Origin: JBBSHE01 sp038253325
GTDB lineage: Bacteria > Actinomycetota > Actinomycetes > Propionibacteriales > Nocardioidaceae
Length of the DNA stretch: 64,000 bases
Direction: 5' to 3'
Assembly (NCBI GenBank): GCA_038253325.1
Contig: JBBSHE010000006.1
Coordinates: 1-64,000 of the forward strand
Numbering within the stretch: the stretch's first letter is position 1; each line of letters begins with the position of its first letter. A program made the position numbers and the translations under genes. The notes under the pieces are model-generated. The model saw only the letters and a list, made by a program, of their open reading frames with translations. It had not been told where the DNA came from and did no database searches. Positions 27,424-35,499 of the stretch are shown one piece after another.

Positions 27424-28535
27424 CCGGCCGACGGGCTCACCAGCTCGGTCAGGAGCGACCGGACCTCCGCGTCGGCGAGGTGTGCCGCTGACTCGCCGAT
27501 CTGGATCTCGGCGAGGCTGTAGCCGACCAGGTCGGAAGCGCTGAAATAGCCCAGCAACCAGACGCTCGTACGCTCGGCGAGGTCGCGGTGACGGCTCCGG
27601 AACTCTGCGTGGCGCCCGCGCAGATGGATCGCAAACGCGTTGGTCTTGGGCGTCTCGACGATGACACCGTCGATGCCGTCAAGCGCTGCCGCGAGTGCGG
27701 TCGCGCGGTCGCGGTACTCTGCCATCCGGGGAAGCTGTGTGTCGAGTCCGTGCAGCGCCGACAGGACGTATGGGTAGACCGTCCACAGCGGAGCGCCGTG
27801 ACGCGACAACCACGGGTTCGCGGTCTTCAGGAAATCGGGCTGACCGGCGAGGACGCAGCCGCCGAGCCCGCCGAGCCCTTTGTAGAACGAGACGTACACG
27901 GAGTCGAACAGCGCCGCGATCCCGGCGAGTGGCTGGGCGTAGAACGGCGCGGCCTCCCACAGCCGCGCACCGTCGAGGTGAAACGGCACCCTGCGGTCGC
28001 GACACCACTCTGAGAGCGCGATCAGCGTTTCCCATTCCGGTAGCCGGTAGCCGGCTCGTGTGAGCGGCAACTCGATGGTGACGGCGCCGAGCTGGTCACC
28101 GATTCCGTCGAGCTGCTCGGTCGTGAAGTGGTCGCTGCCGCCGATCCGGATCCCGCGGAGCGGATGCAGCTGCTCGAACGCGCCGTTCTCGTCGGTTGCG
28201 ATGTGGCTGGCCGGATGCAGCGCCACCGCCAGCCGGTTCCTGGTCTCCGCCCAAGCGCGGAGTGCGGCCTGCTGGGCGATCACACCCTTGATCACGAATC
28301 GGGCTTCCGGCTTGCCGAGCAGGTCCGCAACCCGCCGCTCCAGCGCCGGCACCGGACCACCCGAGCCGTACGTGTCCTGTGGCCCCGCCGCCTCCGGCAT
28401 GGCCGCGAGCTGGTTGAGCCGCGCGTCCATCGGGACCGGATGGTGGCCCGACAACCGGCGCTTGCAGTCGGTGCGTACCCGGCGGTCCTCGAGGTCCTCG
28501 TCGCTCAGCGGTGCCACAGCGGACAGCGTAACCAT
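27420..28535 (-). CDS. Threonine aldolase family protein (beta-eliminating lyase)
   Basis: This 371-residue PLP enzyme is of the threonine-aldolase/beta-eliminating-lyase fold type I group. The PLP lysine sits in SVYVSFYKGLGGLGG and the coenzyme Asp in VPFHLDGARLWEA. The family cleaves L-threonine or allo-threonine to glycine and acetaldehyde; exact specificity is unknown. It is the first gene of a two-gene transcript with the ATP ligase. Only 21 nt separate its ATG from the divergent glycosylase GTG, so the promoters overlap the partner's 5' end. Confidence 0.85.
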   Translation of the reverse strand: MVTLSAVAPLSDEDLEDRRVRTDCKRRLSGHHPVPMDARLNQLAAMPEAAGPQDTYGSGGPVPALERRVADLLGKPEARFVIKGVIAQQAALRAWAETRNRLAVALHPASHIATDENGAFEQLHPLRGIRIGGSDHFTTEQLDGIGDQLGAVTIELPLTRAGYRLPEWETLIALSEWCRDRRVPFHLDGARLWEAAPFYAQPLAGIAALFDSVYVSFYKGLGGLGGCVLAGQPDFLKTANPWLSRHGAPLWTVYPYVLSALHGLDTQLPRMAEYRDRATALAAALDGIDGVIVETPKTNAFAIHLRGRHAEFRSRHRDLAERTSVWLLGYFSASDLVGYSLAEIQIGESAAHLADAEVRSLLTELVSPSAG

Positions 28536-28544
28536 ACGTCCGGC

Positions 28545-28550
28545 TATCGT
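28545..28550 (+). promoter_or_regulatory. -10 element of AlkA-like gene (leaderless)
   Basis: TATCGT lies six nucleotides before the GTG of the AlkA-like gene, inside the 21-nt divergent gap. Confidence 0.4.
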
Positions 28551-28556
28551 GCTGAG

Positions 28557-29507
28557 GTGAACGAACGGGAGCCGGAAGCCGTGCGCCGCTGGCTGCCCGA
28601 CTGGCCGTGCGACCCGTACGCGATCAGCTCGATCCACCGGCGCGGCGCGGGCGACCCCGCGTTCCAGCGGGCGTCGGACGGGAGCATCTGGCGTTCCTGC
28701 CGGACTCCGGGCGGTCCGGTCGCCGCCAGGATCATCCGTCGGCGTGGCGTCGGTGGCTTCGGCGAGGTGCTCGTCGAAGCCTGGGGTCCCGGCGCCGACT
28801 GGTGGTGTGAGACGGCCCCGGGGTTTCTCGGCGCCGACGACGATGTCGATGGCTTCCGCCCCGCCGATCCGCGGGTGGCGGCGTTGTGGCGGGCGAACCC
28901 GCACTGGCGGATCAGTCGAACCGGGTTGGTGCTCGAGGCACTGGTCGCTGCTGCGCTCGAGCAGAAGGTGACCGGCGGGGAGGCCTGGCGGGGGTGGGGT
29001 CTGTTGCTCCGGCGCCACGGTGAGAGCGCACCCGGGCCTGCCGCAGCCCGCGGCATGAAGGTGCTGCCGGCGCCGGCGGTGCTCGCGCTGATCCCGTCCT
29101 GGGAGTGGCTGCGCTGCCAGATCGACGGCGCCCGCTCCGGGGTCGTGGTGCGGGCTGCGCGTCGGGCTCGTGCGCTCGAACGTACGCTCTCGTTGCCTCC
29201 GGAACGGGTCGAGCCGGCGCTGCGAAGCCTTCCCGGAGTGGGGGAGTGGACGGCGGCCGAGGTGCGGCAGCGAGCCCACGGCGACCCGGACGCCGTGAGC
29301 TTCGGCGACTACCACATCGCGTCGCACGTCGGCTTCGCGCTCACCGGGACCCCGTACGACGACGAGCAGCTGCGAGCCGCGCTCGAGCCGGACCGTCCGC
29401 ACCGCTACCGCGTCCAGCACCTCGTGACCGCGCGGATGAACGGCCTGCCACGACGCGGGCCGCGAATGCCGATGCGCACCCATCTGCCCGACCGCAGCAC
29501 GGGTTAG
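28557..29507 (+). CDS. AlkA-like DNA-3-methyladenine glycosylase family protein
   Basis: This 316-residue HhH-GPD superfamily protein has the hairpin motif SLPGVGEWTAAEVRQRAHGDPDAVSFGD reduced here to its keys: LPGVGEWTA (hairpin) and the catalytic Asp in SFGD. As in AlkA, no iron-sulfur cysteines follow. It would excise alkylated purines. The N-terminus differs from E. coli AlkA and lacks a methyltransferase domain. Start GTG has no ribosome-binding site but a TATCGT element six bases ahead. Confidence 0.82.
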   Translation: MNEREPEAVRRWLPDWPCDPYAISSIHRRGAGDPAFQRASDGSIWRSCRTPGGPVAARIIRRRGVGGFGEVLVEAWGPGADWWCETAPGFLGADDDVDGFRPADPRVAALWRANPHWRISRTGLVLEALVAAALEQKVTGGEAWRGWGLLLRRHGESAPGPAAARGMKVLPAPAVLALIPSWEWLRCQIDGARSGVVVRAARRARALERTLSLPPERVEPALRSLPGVGEWTAAEVRQRAHGDPDAVSFGDYHIASHVGFALTGTPYDDEQLRAALEPDRPHRYRVQHLVTARMNGLPRRGPRMPMRTHLPDRSTG

Positions 29508-29527
29508 GCGCTGTTCGCCTCTTCCCG

Positions 29528-29575
29528 CAACGTCCGAGGGACCGGGCGGTACTGCGCTCGGCGGTTCGGACGTTG
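29528..29575 (+). repeat. Intergenic palindromic repeat, family A
   Basis: Perfect 10-bp arms CAACGTCCGA and TCGGACGTTG enclose the core CGGTACTGCGCTCGGCGG. The core matches, in inverse orientation, the repeat at 21293-21333. A partial third unit (CGGTATTGCGTCGGCTGTT to GGACGTTGG) follows at 29629-29657. The elements lie in the convergent gap between two glycosylase genes and look like REP elements. Confidence 0.6.
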
Positions 29576-29668
29576 GCGGCTCGGCGGCCGGGTACGAGTC
29601 GTGCGGGCTCAACGTGCGCGGGATCGACCGGTATTGCGTCGGCTGTTCGGACGTTGGTGTACGGCGGA

Positions 29669-30241
29669 TCAGCGGTGCGCCTTCGCGGCAGCCTTCAGCT
29701 GCTGCTTGTAGCTGCGCACATTCGCGCGGGACTCGTCGTCGACGACGTCGGCTATCGATCGGAAGGTCCCGTCGGCGCCGAAGTCACCGGCTGCCTCGCG
29801 CCAGCCGTCCGGGCGTACGCCGGCCTGCTTGCCGAGCAGGGCCACGAAGATCTTGGCCTTCTGCTCGCCGAACCCGGGCAGCTCACTGATCCGCGCCTTG
29901 AGCTCGGCGCCGGACGGTACGCCGTTCCAGACGTTGGCCGCGTCGCCGCCGTATCGGTCGACCAGGATCCGACAAAGGTGCTGCACGCGCTTTGCCATGG
30001 CTGCGGGGAACCGGTGCAGCGCCGGCGGCTTGCGGAACATCTCCTCCAGCACATCCGGATCGGTCCGTGCGATCGCTGTGGCCTCGAGCGTCCCCCCCAT
30101 TCGCTCGGCCAGGACGGCCGGAGACGTGAACGCCTTCTCCATCGTGACCTGTTGGTCCAGCAGCATGCCGACGAGCAGGGCCAGCGGACTGTCAGCGAGG
30201 AGCTCGTTCGCCTCCGGTGTGGTCGCGAGATGCAGAGCCAT
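29669..30241 (-). CDS. HhH-GPD-type base excision repair protein
   Basis: This 190-residue protein starts MALHLATTPEANELLADSP and carries LLLDQQVTMEKAF and the hairpin ELPGFGEQKAKIFVALLG, the features of the short actinobacterial HhH-GPD family annotated as base-excision repair proteins. It lacks an evident [4Fe-4S] C-terminus. Its substrate is unknown. It is divergent from uvrB with 131 nt between starts and lies in a run of DNA-repair genes. Confidence 0.85.
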   Translation of the reverse strand: MALHLATTPEANELLADSPLALLVGMLLDQQVTMEKAFTSPAVLAERMGGTLEATAIARTDPDVLEEMFRKPPALHRFPAAMAKRVQHLCRILVDRYGGDAANVWNGVPSGAELKARISELPGFGEQKAKIFVALLGKQAGVRPDGWREAAGDFGADGTFRSIADVVDDESRANVRSYKQQLKAAAKAHR

Positions 30242-30359
30242 GCCCCGATTCTGCACCCCGGCGCGCCGGGTGTGCGAGGCCGCTCCGCCCGGACGTCGCC
30301 CCGGGTGCCTGGGCCGCTCCCCGGACGGCGCCTCGGTGCACATTGTCGGTGCGTGCCCG

Positions 30360-30365
30360 TACGCT
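30360..30365 (+). promoter_or_regulatory. -10 element of uvrB (leaderless)
   Basis: TACGCT lies seven nucleotides before the uvrB ATG. No LexA-type palindrome is seen in the 131-nt upstream gap, unlike uvrA. Confidence 0.45.
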
Positions 30366-30372
30366 CAATGTC

Positions 30373-32472
30373 ATGAGAGCAGCAGGCGAGCTCGTGCGTC
30401 AGGTGGCGCCGTTCGAGGTGGTGTCGGAGCTCAAGCCGTCGGGCGACCAGCCGACCGCGATCGAAGACATCGAGCGCCGGCTGAGGGCGGGCGAGCAGGA
30501 CATCGTGCTGCTCGGTGCGACCGGCACCGGCAAGACCGCGACGATCGCGTGGACGGTCGAGCGGCTGCAGCGGCCGACCCTGGTGATGCTGCCCAACAAG
30601 ACGCTCGCGGCACAGTTCGCCAACGAGCTGCGGGAGCTGTTCCCCAACAACGCGGTCGAGTACTTCGTGTCCTACTACGACTACTACCAGCCCGAGGCGT
30701 ACGTCCCCCAGACGGACACCTACATCGAGAAGGACTCGGCGATCAACCAGGAAGTCGAGCGGCTACGTCACTCGGCGACGTGGAGCCTCCTGACGCGGCG
30801 CGACGTGATCGTGGTGTCGACAGTCTCCTGCATCTACGGACTCGGCTCTGCCGAGGAATACCTCAACCGGATGATCCACCTCGAGGTCGGCGCCGACCAC
30901 GACCGCGACAGCTTGCTCCGGACGCTGGTGCAGGCGCAGTACACCCGCAACGACATGGCCGCCACCAGAGGCACGTTCCGGGTGCGCGGCGACACCCTGG
31001 AGATCTTCCCCGTCTACCAGGAGCTCGCGGTCCGGGTGGAGTTCTTCGGCGATGAGATCGAGCGGCTGATGATGCTGCACCCGCTCACAGGTGAAGTGCT
31101 CAGTGACGAGAAGGAGGTCTACGTCGGTGCGGCCACCCACTATGCGACCGGGCCGGAGCGGATGGAGCATGCCATCGGCACCATCGAGTCCGAGCTGACT
31201 GAACGCCTCGCCGAGCTCGACCGGCAGGGCAAGCTCCTGGAGTCGCAGCGGCTGCGGATGCGGACGACGTACGACATCGAGATGATGCGCCAGATCGGAA
31301 CCTGCTCGGGGATCGAGAACTACTCGCGTCACATGGACGGTCGCGCGTCCGGATCCGCGCCGAACTGCCTGCTCGACTACTTTCCCGAGGACTTCCTGCT
31401 GGTGCTCGACGAGTCGCACGTGACGGTCCCGCAGATCGGTGGCATGTACGAAGGCGACATGTCCCGCAAACGTACTTTGGTCGAGCACGGGTTCCGGCTG
31501 CCGAGTGCTATGGACAACCGGCCGCTGCGCTGGGAGGAGTTCCTCGACCGGGTCGGCCAGACCGTCTACCTTTCGGCGACGCCGGGACGCTACGAGATGG
31601 CGAAGATCGACACCGTCGTCGAGCAGATCATCCGGCCGACCGGGCTCGTCGATCCCGAGGTCATCGTCAAGCCGACGAAGGGCCAGATTGACGACCTGAT
31701 TGCCGAGATCAACCTGCGCACCGAGCGCGGCGAACGAGTCCTGGTCACGACGTTGACCAAGAAGATGTCCGAGGACCTCACCGACTACCTCCTCGAGAGC
31801 GGCATCCGGACTCGTTACCTGCACAGCGAGGTCGACACCCTGCGTCGGATCGAGCTGCTGCGTGAGCTGCGGCTGGGGGAGTACGACGTGCTCGTCGGCA
31901 TCAACTTGCTGCGAGAGGGCCTCGACCTGCCCGAGGTATCGCTGGTCGCCATCCTCGACGCCGACAAGGAAGGCTTCCTGCGGTCTGGCACCTCGCTGAT
32001 CCAGACCATCGGAAGGGCGGCCCGAAACGTGTCCGGGCAGGTCGTGATGTACGCCGACACGGTCACCGATGGGATGGCCAAGGCGATCGACGAGACCAAT
32101 CGTCGTCGAGCCAAGCAGGTTGCCTACAACAAGGAGCGCGGCGTCGACCCACAACCGCTGCGCAAACGGATCGCCGACATCACCGACATGCTCGCCCGCG
32201 AGGACGCCGACACCGAAGTGCTGATGGGCTCCGGCCGGTCACAGAGCCGGGGGAGGGCACCCGTACCCGGGCTCACAAAGGCTGGCGCCCGGTCCGCCGC
32301 CGACCTGTCCGGGCTGCCATCCGCAGACCTGGTCGAACTGGTCGGTCAGCTAACCGACCAGATGCACGTCGCGGCCGCCGAGCTACAGTTCGAGGTCGCC
32401 GCCCGCTACCGCGACGAGATCTCCGACCTGAAGAGGGAGCTCCGCCAGATGGTCGCGGCGGACGCCCGTTAG
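30373..32472 (+). CDS. uvrB: Excinuclease ABC subunit UvrB
   Basis: This 699-residue damage-verification helicase-like subunit of nucleotide excision repair has Walker A GATGTGKT (residues 48-55), the beta-hairpin tip region YYDYYQPEAYVP (about 97-108), DEAD-like DESH, helicase motif VI region TIGRAARN, and the C-terminal UVR domain (about 655-690) that contacts UvrC. The length is normal. The ATG start is chosen by homology and the -10 element. The frame is open far upstream without homology. Confidence 0.97.
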   Translation: MRAAGELVRQVAPFEVVSELKPSGDQPTAIEDIERRLRAGEQDIVLLGATGTGKTATIAWTVERLQRPTLVMLPNKTLAAQFANELRELFPNNAVEYFVSYYDYYQPEAYVPQTDTYIEKDSAINQEVERLRHSATWSLLTRRDVIVVSTVSCIYGLGSAEEYLNRMIHLEVGADHDRDSLLRTLVQAQYTRNDMAATRGTFRVRGDTLEIFPVYQELAVRVEFFGDEIERLMMLHPLTGEVLSDEKEVYVGAATHYATGPERMEHAIGTIESELTERLAELDRQGKLLESQRLRMRTTYDIEMMRQIGTCSGIENYSRHMDGRASGSAPNCLLDYFPEDFLLVLDESHVTVPQIGGMYEGDMSRKRTLVEHGFRLPSAMDNRPLRWEEFLDRVGQTVYLSATPGRYEMAKIDTVVEQIIRPTGLVDPEVIVKPTKGQIDDLIAEINLRTERGERVLVTTLTKKMSEDLTDYLLESGIRTRYLHSEVDTLRRIELLRELRLGEYDVLVGINLLREGLDLPEVSLVAILDADKEGFLRSGTSLIQTIGRAARNVSGQVVMYADTVTDGMAKAIDETNRRRAKQVAYNKERGVDPQPLRKRIADITDMLAREDADTEVLMGSGRSQSRGRAPVPGLTKAGARSAADLSGLPSADLVELVGQLTDQMHVAAAELQFEVAARYRDEISDLKRELRQMVAADAR

Positions 32473-32686
32473 CCCGGCTGCCCGGGTTCGCGTGTTGGCT
32501 GACGAAGCGAGCGCTATCCGGCTCGAATCCTCAGCCATTGGCGGAAACGCATCGCCGGCGCCCGATCGCGTCGCTCGCGTGGCGAACCGGCGGCAACGCC
32601 CCGCTGACCATCATCCGGACGGTTCCAGGAGGGGTACGGCGGGTTGCCTAGCCTGAAGGGATCCGGCTCGGCACACAGGAGGTCTC
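32473..32686 (+). promoter_or_regulatory. Intergenic region with carbonic anhydrase promoter
   Basis: This 214-nt gap has no credible gene. TAGCCT at 32649-32654 is a plausible -10 element, followed by an AGGAGG ribosome-binding site 7 nt before the carbonic anhydrase ATG. A TCGAATCCTCAGCC stretch near 32525 faintly resembles a tRNA 3' end but does not fold as one. Confidence 0.4.
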
Positions 32687-33172
32687 ATGTCAGTCACCGA
32701 CGAGTTCGTCTCGGCGAACGCTGAGTACGCGTTCCCCGGCCCGCTCCCGCTACCCCCCGCGCGCCAGATCGCGGTGGTGGCGTGCATGGACGCACGACTC
32801 GACCCCGCAAAGGTGCTCGGGTTCACGGAGGGCGATGCCCACGTGATCCGCAACGCCGGCGGCGCGGTCACCGAGGACACGATCCGTTCGCTCGCGATCA
32901 GCCAGCGGCTGCTCGGCACCAAGGAGATCGTGCTGGTCCATCACACCGACTGCGGAATGCTCACCTTCTCCGATGACGCGTTCCGCAAGGAGATCGAGGA
33001 GGAGACCGGTATCCGACCAACCTGGGCGGCGGAGGCGTTCTCCGACCCCGGCAACGATGTCAGGCAGTCCGTCAACCGGATCAGGTCGAGCCCGTTCGTC
33101 CCCCACACCGACCGGATCCGCGGATTCGTCTACGACGTCGACACCGGGAAGATCAGCGAGGTCGCCATCTGA
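32687..33172 (+). CDS. Beta-class carbonic anhydrase
   Basis: This 161-residue beta carbonic anhydrase hydrates CO2 to bicarbonate with a zinc ion. Zinc ligands are Cys33 and the Asp35 dyad in ACMDARLD, His86 and Cys89 in VHHTDCGM; RNAGG follows the first motif. It is of the short, Rv1284-like form common in actinobacteria. AGGAGG precedes the ATG. Confidence 0.93.
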   Translation: MSVTDEFVSANAEYAFPGPLPLPPARQIAVVACMDARLDPAKVLGFTEGDAHVIRNAGGAVTEDTIRSLAISQRLLGTKEIVLVHHTDCGMLTFSDDAFRKEIEEETGIRPTWAAEAFSDPGNDVRQSVNRIRSSPFVPHTDRIRGFVYDVDTGKISEVAI

Positions 33173-33217
33173 GCCACGCTGGCAGGCCGTCGGCGGGCGT
33201 ACGACAATGAGCACGCC

Positions 33218-33571
33218 ATGGACCAGCTTGCCGTCGTCTCGTACTGCCTCGGCAAACCGGGCGCCTGGCTCGACGAGCCGTGGGAAGGCGACACGGTGGC
33301 GAAGGTGGCCGACAAGATCTTCGTCTTCCTCGGTGGACCCGACACGCGGTCCGTCGGCGTGAAGTGTGGCACCCGTGACGAGGCGGACGAGCTGATCGTG
33401 CGCTATCCCGATGACGTCACGGTGATGGCCTACATCGGCCGGTACGGCTGGAACACGGTCACCGTTGGCGGCGCCGTCCCCGACGACGAGATCCTCGAGC
33501 TGGTCGATGCGTCGTACGACGACGTCGTCGGGCGGCTTCCGAGGTCCAAGCGACCAAGCCTGGACGACTGA
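33218..33571 (+). CDS. MmcQ/YjbR family protein
   Basis: This 117-residue protein of the MmcQ/YjbR fold (double-wing, CyaY-like) has KIFVFLG, VGVKCGTRDEADELI and the RYGWNTVTVGG stretch before a helical DEILELVDASYDDVV end. Family members are often labelled DNA-binding from structure, without strong evidence. Function is unknown. It lies 45 nt after carbonic anhydrase. Confidence 0.85.
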   Translation: MDQLAVVSYCLGKPGAWLDEPWEGDTVAKVADKIFVFLGGPDTRSVGVKCGTRDEADELIVRYPDDVTVMAYIGRYGWNTVTVGGAVPDDEILELVDASYDDVVGRLPRSKRPSLDD

Positions 33572-33598
33572 CCGGGGGCCGACTCGGCTCTCGGCGGA

Positions 33599-33830
33599 CT
33601 ACCTGGCCGACGAGGCCGGGACGTGCGCCGCGAGGCCCGATACGAACAGCTCGATGCCGGCCGCGTAGTAGGCGCCCTCGTCCTCGCAGCCCAGCAAGGC
33701 GTCGGCGGACGCCACCACGCCAGGATCCGGGATGCCGCGAGATGAGCGACCCCTGGATGGATCCGCATTGCCTCGACCAGGCCGCCGAGGACCGCACGCA
33801 GAAAGGCGCCCAGGTCTGCGGCGTCGTCGG
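33599..33830 (-). pseudogene. TetR family regulator, C-terminal remnant with frameshift
   Basis: Two minus-strand frames join to give a TetR-type ligand-domain end: DLGAFLRAVLGGLVEAMRIHPG, then after a frame change near 33745, PGVVASADALLGCEDE followed by AAGIELFVSGLAAHVP and TAG at 33601. The helix-turn-helix half is absent. It faces away from the efflux remnant on the plus strand, as in a divergent TetR/efflux pair whose middle has been deleted. Confidence 0.6.
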
Positions 33831-33861
33831 ACCGGGTCGCGGACCGGTTTGGCACCGTTCG

Positions 33862-34306
33862 GTCAGCGCGGCGATGGTGCCGATGGCTGCCGGTATCGGC
33901 TCGGTCGCTCTCTTCGGCGCGAGCACTGGCTGGGCTGACCTGATGCCGAGCTTCATCGCGATCGGGATCGGTGGCGGACTGACCATCCCGCTGACAGCGA
34001 CCGTGCTGGCGGCAATGGAGACCGACCAGGCGGGCGTCGGCGGTTTTCAATGCGAGCCGGAAGCTCTCGGGGCTGCTTGGAATCACCGTCATCGGTGCGA
34101 TCCTGCTGGCTCGCCAGACCGCCGTCGCGCACACCGGGGTCGCTCCGGTGGCGGCGTTTCTCAGTGGCTACCGCCTCGGACTGGTGGTCGCGGCGCTGCT
34201 CGTTTCCGCGGGCGGCGTTGCCGCGTGGTTTGCGTTGCGCCGGGCCGAGGAGGCCGTCGACGAGGCCGTGCCAGCGGCACGCAGCGAGGAGCTCGAACAC
34301 ATCTGA
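33862..34306 (+). pseudogene. DHA2-type MFS efflux transporter, C-terminal remnant with frameshift
   Basis: The first frame gives AAMVPMAAGIGSVALFG and GIGGGLTIPLTATVLAAM; after a frame change near 34045 the second gives FNASRKLSGLLGITVIGAIL and a last hydrophobic segment, ending EELEHI at TGA 34304. GVFNASRQ/LGGLLG is the hallmark late motif of EmrB/QacA drug exporters. Roughly the first 300 residues are missing. With the adjacent TetR tail this is a dead efflux locus. Confidence 0.72.
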
Positions 34307-34360
34307 CAGCCGCGTCCTGGCCGATTTGGTCGGTGCGCCAAACTCCTGGAAGATTGGAGA

Positions 34361-34498
34361 CCAGGAGGGGAGTATTCCCCCGTCGTGGTGTCGTCATCAC
34401 GGGCGCCGTTCGCGGCGCTCCGGTGCCACGGGCCCTGTTCGCCGATGATCGGCAGGGCGGAAGAGACCTCCGGTGACCAAGCCTGTCAACCGGAGGAG
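34361..34498 (+). promoter_or_regulatory. yybP-ykoY manganese riboswitch with SD-masking hairpin
   Basis: The leader of terC contains the conserved AGGGGAGTA (34366-34374 region), a GTCGTCATCACGG segment, a long variable arm and GAAGAGACCTCC, the layout of yybP-ykoY leaders before actinobacterial terC genes. The 3' strand of the first helix, CCTCCGGT (34467-34474), is perfectly complementary to ACCGGAGG (34489-34496), which contains the terC ribosome-binding site. Mn2+ binding should hold CCTCC in the aptamer and free the ribosome-binding site, giving translational control. Confidence 0.85.
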
Positions 34499-34505
34499 AG
34501 CCGCC

Positions 34506-35492
34506 GTGCACGTGTCCGCAACCGCCTGGTGGATCACCATCGGTGTCACGATCGCCGTCCTGGCCTTCGACGTCTTCGTCATCGGGCGCCGGCCCCACGA
34601 GCCGTCCACCCGGGAGTGTGCGATCGCGATCGCTGTCTACACGTCACTCGCCGTGGCGTTCGGGTTGTGGATCTGGTGGTCGTACAGCGGGGGGTACGCG
34701 GGCCAGTTCTATGCCGGGTGGCTGACCGAGTACAGCCTGTCGGTCGACAACCTCTTCGTCTTCATCATCATCATGAGCCGGTTCGGCGTACCACGGAAGT
34801 ACCAGCAGGAGGCGCTGCTGATCGGCATCATCTTGGCGCTCGTCTTCCGGGGCGTCTTCATCGCGCTCGGCGCGGTCGCGATCAACGAGATCTCCTGGAT
34901 CTTCTACATCTTCGGTGCCTTCTTGGTCTACACCGCGTGGACCCTGGCCAGGCACGGCAGCGACGGCGACGAAGACTACCAGGAGAACCGGCTGATCGGC
35001 TGGGTGCGGAAACACCTGCCGGCGACCGAAGAGTACGACGGCGTCAAGCTGACGATCCGGAAGGACGGCAAGCGGCTGATCACGCCGATGCTGGTCGTGA
35101 TGGTCGCGCTCGGTTCGACGGACATCGTTTTCGCCCTCGACTCGATTCCCGCGATCTATGGACTGACCCAGGAGCCGTACCTCGTGCTGACCGCCAACAT
35201 CTTCGCCCTGATGGGCCTGCGTCAGCTGTACTTCCTGCTCGGCAACCTGCTCCGCCGGCTTGTCTACCTGTCCTTGGGTCTCTCGGTCGTGCTGGCGTTC
35301 ATTGGCGTGAAGCTGGTGCTCCACGCGCTGCACGAGAACCGGCTGCCTTTTGTCAACGGCGGCCACCAGGTCGGCGTGCCCGAGGTTCCGACCTGGCTGA
35401 GCCTCGTCGCGATCGTGGTCACGCTGTCGGTCACCGCGGTCGCGAGCCTCCGCAAGTCCAACCGGGACGCACAGGATCAGTCCGCTGCCTGA
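34506..35492 (+). CDS. terC: TerC family integral membrane protein
   Basis: This 328-residue protein has about nine hydrophobic segments and the family signature SVDNLFVFIII with a later TDIVFALDSIPAI, both with membrane-embedded acidic residues. TerC proteins are linked to Mn2+ export or metalation of exported proteins, and a Mn2+ riboswitch upstream agrees with that. The GTG at 34506 is chosen because GGAGGAG lies 7 nt upstream; an earlier in-frame GTG at 34473 falls inside the riboswitch. Confidence 0.94.
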   Translation: MHVSATAWWITIGVTIAVLAFDVFVIGRRPHEPSTRECAIAIAVYTSLAVAFGLWIWWSYSGGYAGQFYAGWLTEYSLSVDNLFVFIIIMSRFGVPRKYQQEALLIGIILALVFRGVFIALGAVAINEISWIFYIFGAFLVYTAWTLARHGSDGDEDYQENRLIGWVRKHLPATEEYDGVKLTIRKDGKRLITPMLVVMVALGSTDIVFALDSIPAIYGLTQEPYLVLTANIFALMGLRQLYFLLGNLLRRLVYLSLGLSVVLAFIGVKLVLHALHENRLPFVNGGHQVGVPEVPTWLSLVAIVVTLSVTAVASLRKSNRDAQDQSAA

Positions 35493-35499
35493 CGATCGG

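Noticed and set aside
32500..32540. tRNA-like stretch GGCTCGAATCCTCAGCC
   Set aside because: The T-arm stem does not pair and no anticodon arm or acceptor partner can be found, so it is not a tRNA and only weakly a tRNA scar.
34473..34505. Earlier in-frame GTG start for terC
   Set aside because: It lies within the riboswitch expression platform and has no ribosome-binding site, whereas GGAGGAG precedes the GTG at 34506.
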